From: Armatimonadota bacterium
GTDB lineage: Bacteria; Armatimonadota; Fimbriimonadia; Fimbriimonadales; Fimbriimonadaceae
NCBI GenBank assembly: GCA_016223145.1
Contig: JACRPN010000001.1
Span: 1-64,000 of the forward strand
Direction: 5' to 3'
Length of the DNA stretch: 64,000 nucleotides
Below the pieces are notes generated by a model. It ran no database searches, was not told the origin of the DNA, and saw only the letters and a program-made list of their open reading frames with translations. The position numbers were made by a program, and so were the translations under genes. Of the stretch, positions 60,807-64,000 are shown piece after piece; positions within the stretch are counted from its first letter, which is position 1; the number at the start of each line of letters is the position of its first letter.

Positions 60807-61010
60807 CTAGTTACGCGAGATCGACTCGCGGTCGCTGATCATCCGAAGCTTGACGCCGTCGGGATTCCAGGCGTCGGCGCCCTTGGGAATCTGCCCGGCC
60901 TTCTTCTTGGCGACGTGGTCGGTCCACAGGCAGATCAGCAACAGCGCGGCAAACAGCTTGGCCACCGCCCAGGCGACGGGGAGCGAGGTCCATTCACTGA
61001 AGTCGTTCAT
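60807..61010 (-). CDS. Small membrane protein, unknown
   Basis: 67 residues: MNDFSEWTSLPVAW, then a transmembrane helix (AVAKLFAALLLICLW, about 16-30) and a soluble tail (HVAKKKAGQIPKGADAWNPD). It has ordinary codon use and fits between two repeat clusters. No family recognised. The call rests on the clear helix plus a sensible soluble tail; it could be spurious. Confidence 0.55.
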   Translation of the reverse strand: MNDFSEWTSLPVAWAVAKLFAALLLICLWTDHVAKKKAGQIPKGADAWNPDGVKLRMISDRESISRN

Positions 61011-61082
61011 GGGCTATGGCTATTGTAACCCTGATTTTGGGGCCACTTAGGCCTACGAACCGACGGACCTAAGAACTTCGGC

Positions 61083-61133
61083 CCCCCTCACCCGGTCCCG
61101 TAAGGCGCGGGATCCTCGATTCGCTTTGCTCCC
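61083..61133 (-). repeat. Long-type family-B element
   Basis: CCCCTCACCCGGTCCCGTAA, GGCGCGGGATCCTCGATTCG, CTTTGCTCCCC. It matches the reverse of 50197-50249 almost base for base, a subtype distinct from the GTGAGCG-core copies. The next 30 bp also hold a CCTCCCACAAGGGGCGAGG hairpin. Confidence 0.75.
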
Positions 61134-61191
61134 CGACGGAACCGGGGCAGGCACCGACCCCTCCCACAAGGGGCGAGGTTGTCTGTCTCCC

Positions 61192-61241
61192 TCCCCAACC
61201 CCTCCCTCATTTTCCGCCAGAGCGAAAAACAAGGGAGGGGC
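61192..61241 (+). repeat. Short family-A element
   Basis: CCCCAACCCCTCCCTCATTT ... CGAAAAACAAGGGAGGGG: the same ends as the copy at 60727, without the central palindrome. It ends 14 bp before the stop codon of rnjA. Confidence 0.75.
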
Positions 61242-61254
61242 CCAGACTTCTACC

Positions 61255-62901
61255 TCAGACCTCCACAACAGTTGGAAGCACCAGGGGGCGAAGGTTGGCC
61301 TTCTTGAAGATGAGGCGCCGGGTCAGGTCCGCCACCTGGTGCCTAAGCACGTCGGCGTCGCCGACATCCTCCGGGCCAAGCCTCCGCAGCGCTTCTGCGA
61401 GAGCCACCGTCACTTCCTCAAGAAGCCCCTCGGGACCGTGGAACCCTTTCGTCTGCAGCATCGGCTCACCGACGATATCTCCCACTTCGGGGTCCACCAC
61501 GATCGTCACCGCCACCAGACCGTCCTTGCTGAGGTTCGTGCGGTCGCGAAGCACGTCGTCGCTGATTCCTGGTGTCCCGCTCCGGTCCACGAGCACGCGC
61601 CCGCAGGGAACCTGGTCGCCCAAGACCGCTTCGGTTTCGTCGATGGTCAGCGGACGGCCGTCCTCCATCATGAAGAGCCGATGCTCGGGATACCCCATCT
61701 CCTTCGCCATCTCGAGATAGAGGTGCTGGTGGCGGGCCTCGCCGTGAACGGGCGCCAGATAGAACGGCCGCACCAGGTTGATCATCATCTTCAGCTCTTC
61801 CTGATAAGCGTGGCCGCTCACATGGACCGGTGAATCGCTTTCGTAGATGACCTTTGCACCAAGCCGAAAGAGTCGGTTGATCGTACGCCAAACGGACGCC
61901 TCGTTCCCAGGAATCGGCCGCGCCGAGTAGATGACGGTGTCGCCTTCATGAATCTGCAAGCGCCCATATTCGCCTTTGGACATCTGCACGAGTGCCGACA
62001 TCGGCTCGCCCTGGGTGCCGGTGGTGAGCACAACGAGCTTCTCGGGAGGATAGGCCTCTTTGTCTTCCAGCTTGATCCGCACGCCTTTGGGAATGCTCAG
62101 ATACCCCAGGTTCGAGCAAAGATCGACGTTGCGCTCCATGCGCCGCCCGACCACCATCACCTTCCGCCCTGTTTCGGCGGCCACGTCGTAGACCTGCTGC
62201 ATCCGGTGGATGTTCGAGGCGAATGTGGTGAGCAGCACCCTTCCCGGCGCCTCCATGAAGACCTTTCGAAGCCCCTCAGCCACCCTCCGCTCGCTGGGTC
62301 CCCAACCGGGACGCTCGACGTTCGTCGAGTCGCTGAGCAGCACGACGACACCCTCCTTGCCAAGCTCGCCGAACCGTGCGATGTTCGAGAGCTTGCCGTC
62401 CACGGGGCTGAAATCCAGCTTGAAGTCGCCGGTCAACAGCACAATCCCGTGCGAGGTGCGAATGGCAAAAGAAGCGCACTCGGGAATGGAGTGGGTTACG
62501 CGGATGGCCTCGACGCTGAGCGCCCCGGCCTTCACCGGCTCGCCAAACTTCATTTCCTTCAGGCTGTAGGACTTCTTGGGAAGCTCCTCCTCCAGCTTGG
62601 CGTTGGCGAGCGCCAACGTGAGCTCCGTCCCGTAGACTGGCGCCTTCAGGTTCGGCAACAGATAAGAGAGTGCGCCGATGTGGTCCTCGTGGCCGTGAGT
62701 TAGGAAGATTCCCCGCACCTTGTCCTGGTTCTCGATCAGATAGGTGAAATCCGGGATGACGATATCGACGCCCGGCATCTCCTCGGTCGGGAAGGAGAGG
62801 CCCACGTCCACCACGATGATGTCATCGCCCTCGCGGATCGCCGTACAGTTCTTGCCGATTTCCCCAACGCCGCCGAGGGGAATGATCTCTACCTTTGCCA
62901 C
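61255..62901 (-). CDS. rnj: Ribonuclease J
   Basis: 548 residues from GTG 62901. Metallo-beta-lactamase/beta-CASP layout: PLGGVGEIGKN, DVGLSFPTEEMPGVDIVIPD, the metal motif THGHEDHIGAL (about 69-79), THSIPECASF, TGDFKLD, SDSTN, TTFASNIHRMQQV (CASP motif region), TTGTQGEPMSAL, SDSPVHVSGHAYQEELKMM and VHGEARHQH. It does 5'-to-3' and endonucleolytic RNA decay and maturation and stands in for RNase E in organisms lacking it. The last 100 residues are the typical C-terminal domain. Confidence 0.95.
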   Translation of the reverse strand: MAKVEIIPLGGVGEIGKNCTAIREGDDIIVVDVGLSFPTEEMPGVDIVIPDFTYLIENQDKVRGIFLTHGHEDHIGALSYLLPNLKAPVYGTELTLALANAKLEEELPKKSYSLKEMKFGEPVKAGALSVEAIRVTHSIPECASFAIRTSHGIVLLTGDFKLDFSPVDGKLSNIARFGELGKEGVVVLLSDSTNVERPGWGPSERRVAEGLRKVFMEAPGRVLLTTFASNIHRMQQVYDVAAETGRKVMVVGRRMERNVDLCSNLGYLSIPKGVRIKLEDKEAYPPEKLVVLTTGTQGEPMSALVQMSKGEYGRLQIHEGDTVIYSARPIPGNEASVWRTINRLFRLGAKVIYESDSPVHVSGHAYQEELKMMINLVRPFYLAPVHGEARHQHLYLEMAKEMGYPEHRLFMMEDGRPLTIDETEAVLGDQVPCGRVLVDRSGTPGISDDVLRDRTNLSKDGLVAVTIVVDPEVGDIVGEPMLQTKGFHGPEGLLEEVTVALAEALRRLGPEDVGDADVLRHQVADLTRRLIFKKANLRPLVLPTVVEV

Positions 62902-62954
62902 GGGCCGCAGGGTACCTGGAGCCTGCCGGTTTGGACTCGCGCCGCTGGCCCGCT

Positions 62955-63881
62955 TTACATGCCGGCGTTATATCGCACCAAGTCGGCCAGACCCTTATCC
63001 AGCGCCACCAGCGCCGAAAAGCCGAGCATCTGGCGAGCCAAACTCGGGTCGCAATAGGAACGGCGGATGTCGCCTTGTCGGGCAGGTTCGTGACGAAGCG
63101 TGGCGATGCGGCCTGCCGCACGAAAGGCGATCTGCGCGAGTTGTAGGAGGTTGGTCGCCATGCCCGTGCCGACATTGACCGCGTCGCCTTTCGCCGTCTT
63201 GGCCTTCATTGCCGCCAGGTTGGCGCGCACGACGTCGGAGACGTGGACGAAGTCGCGGGTCTGCTTGCCGTCGCCGTAGATGACCAGGGGCTGGCCGGCC
63301 ATCGCCCGTTCGGCAAAAATGCTGATGACCCCGGAATAGGGGCTGCTCGGGTCTTGGCGCGGGCCATAGACGTTGAAATACCGCAGGGAAATGCCCTGTG
63401 CCCCGTTGCCGCTAGCCGCGGAAAGCAGATGCTCGCCATAGAGCTTCTGCGCGCCGTAGTTCGAGATCGGGTTCAGCTTGGCGTCCTCGCGGATCGGCAT
63501 GGTCATCACGTCGCCATACACCGCCGCCGAAGAGCTGAAGATGAACCTCGCGCCGGCCTTCTTGGACGCCTCCAGTGCGACCAAAGTGCCTAGCGAGTTG
63601 ACGTTATGGGTCGCAATGGGTTCGACGATGGACTTCTGCACGCTCACCACCGCCGCCAAATGAAACACGGCCTCACAGCCTTGGGCCATTGAATCGACGA
63701 TCGACTCGTTGGTCACCGACCCCCGCTCGAACACGAACTTGCCCTGAACTGCGCTCAAGTTCTCGAGCTTGCCTGCTGAAAGATCGTCGAGAACCCGAAC
63801 CTGGTGGCCCTCCGCAACGAGTGCCTCTGTAAGGTGGCTGCCGATGAAACCGGCTCCGCCAGTAACTAAAACTTGCGCCAT
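62955..63881 (-). CDS. NAD-dependent nucleotide-sugar epimerase (GalE-like)
   Basis: 308 residues. Rossmann motif VTGGAGFIGSHLTEALV (about 6-22), VLDDLSAGK, HLAAVVSVQKSIVEP, SSSAAVYG and the catalytic YGAQKLYGEHL (Tyr-x3-Lys, about 147-157), then RYFNVYGPRQDPSSPYSGVI and GDGKQTRDFVHV. It belongs to the extended short-chain dehydrogenase family that epimerises UDP-sugars; the DSSxPYSGVIS segment is typical of UDP-glucose 4-epimerase-like enzymes. Exact substrate is open. The 119-nt flank to the window end shows nothing further. Confidence 0.88.
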   Translation of the reverse strand: MAQVLVTGGAGFIGSHLTEALVAEGHQVRVLDDLSAGKLENLSAVQGKFVFERGSVTNESIVDSMAQGCEAVFHLAAVVSVQKSIVEPIATHNVNSLGTLVALEASKKAGARFIFSSSAAVYGDVMTMPIREDAKLNPISNYGAQKLYGEHLLSAASGNGAQGISLRYFNVYGPRQDPSSPYSGVISIFAERAMAGQPLVIYGDGKQTRDFVHVSDVVRANLAAMKAKTAKGDAVNVGTGMATNLLQLAQIAFRAAGRIATLRHEPARQGDIRRSYCDPSLARQMLGFSALVALDKGLADLVRYNAGM

Positions 63882-64000
63882 TGCTCCATACCTGGCCTCA
63901 CCTCGCCGGGCGACGCCAACGTGGCGCCAGTCTCCAACAAGCCTTTGCTTCGAAGCGACACTCGGAATGGCCGGGGTGTCCTAAGCCGGATCAAACGTGC

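Overview
The window is high-GC bacterial chromosome from what looks like a two-membrane, heterotrophic organism. The gene content fits the Armatimonadota (Fimbriimonadia-like) best: two PEP-CTERM proteins, a polysaccharide-catabolism block (DUF6067-like, DUF4838-like, uroporphyrinogen-decarboxylase-like, acetyl-xylan-esterase-like and DUF2961 proteins), a type IV pilin/pseudopilin cluster, RNase J, a pyrophosphate-type phosphofructokinase and two tandem ClpS-like adaptors. This placement is inferred from gene families; no rRNA or marker alignment was possible. No phage, plasmid, transposase or CRISPR array was seen.

Layout. 1-8 kb: end of an unknown gene, a broken S41 peptidase, a PEP-CTERM protein, several secreted proteins of unknown role and an ATP-grasp-like protein. 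8-14 kb: a very large BTAD/NB-ARC/TPR regulator converging on a small gene that resembles a haem-less globin, then a big secreted zinc-phospholipase-C-like protein with a C-terminal FIMAH domain. 14-18.4 kb: a broken hydroxyacid dehydrogenase followed by a tightly coupled nucleoside/BMP-type ABC transporter (ATPase plus two permeases). 18.4-24.3 kb: a secreted LolA-like protein, an S41 peptidase with PDZ domain, two ClpS-like genes and a YfhO-like membrane protein whose 3' end looks lost. 24.5-34.7 kb: sugar isomerase and glycan-degradation genes, tRNA-Val(CAC), and a second PEP-CTERM protein. 35-46 kb: folP, a thioredoxin-like protein, glutamate dehydrogenase, an M14 carboxypeptidase, an orphan VapB-like antitoxin, trpA plus an aminotransferase, and an M48 protease. 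46.3-50.2 kb: the pilin operon. 50-64 kb: small proteins, D-aminoacylase, PPi-type phosphofructokinase, serA, gltX-hisD, a SHOCT-like membrane protein, RNase J and a nucleotide-sugar epimerase.

The most unusual signal is repeat structure. Three kinds of dispersed sequence fill the gaps: (A) a roughly 75-bp palindromic element with CCCCCTCCTT-type inverted ends, (B) a roughly 55-bp hairpin element carrying a GTGAGCGNAGCGAAC-like core, and (C) tandem arrays of 7- or 8-bp units that mostly sit directly against stop codons. One A element lies in frame inside glutamyl-tRNA synthetase, an octamer array lies inside a URO-D-family gene, and another octamer array supplies the last codons and stop of the M48 protease.

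Four genes show damage (S41 peptidase, hydroxyacid dehydrogenase, YfhO-like protein, GYF/TM2-like protein). This is either real decay or draft-assembly error; the sequence alone cannot tell which.
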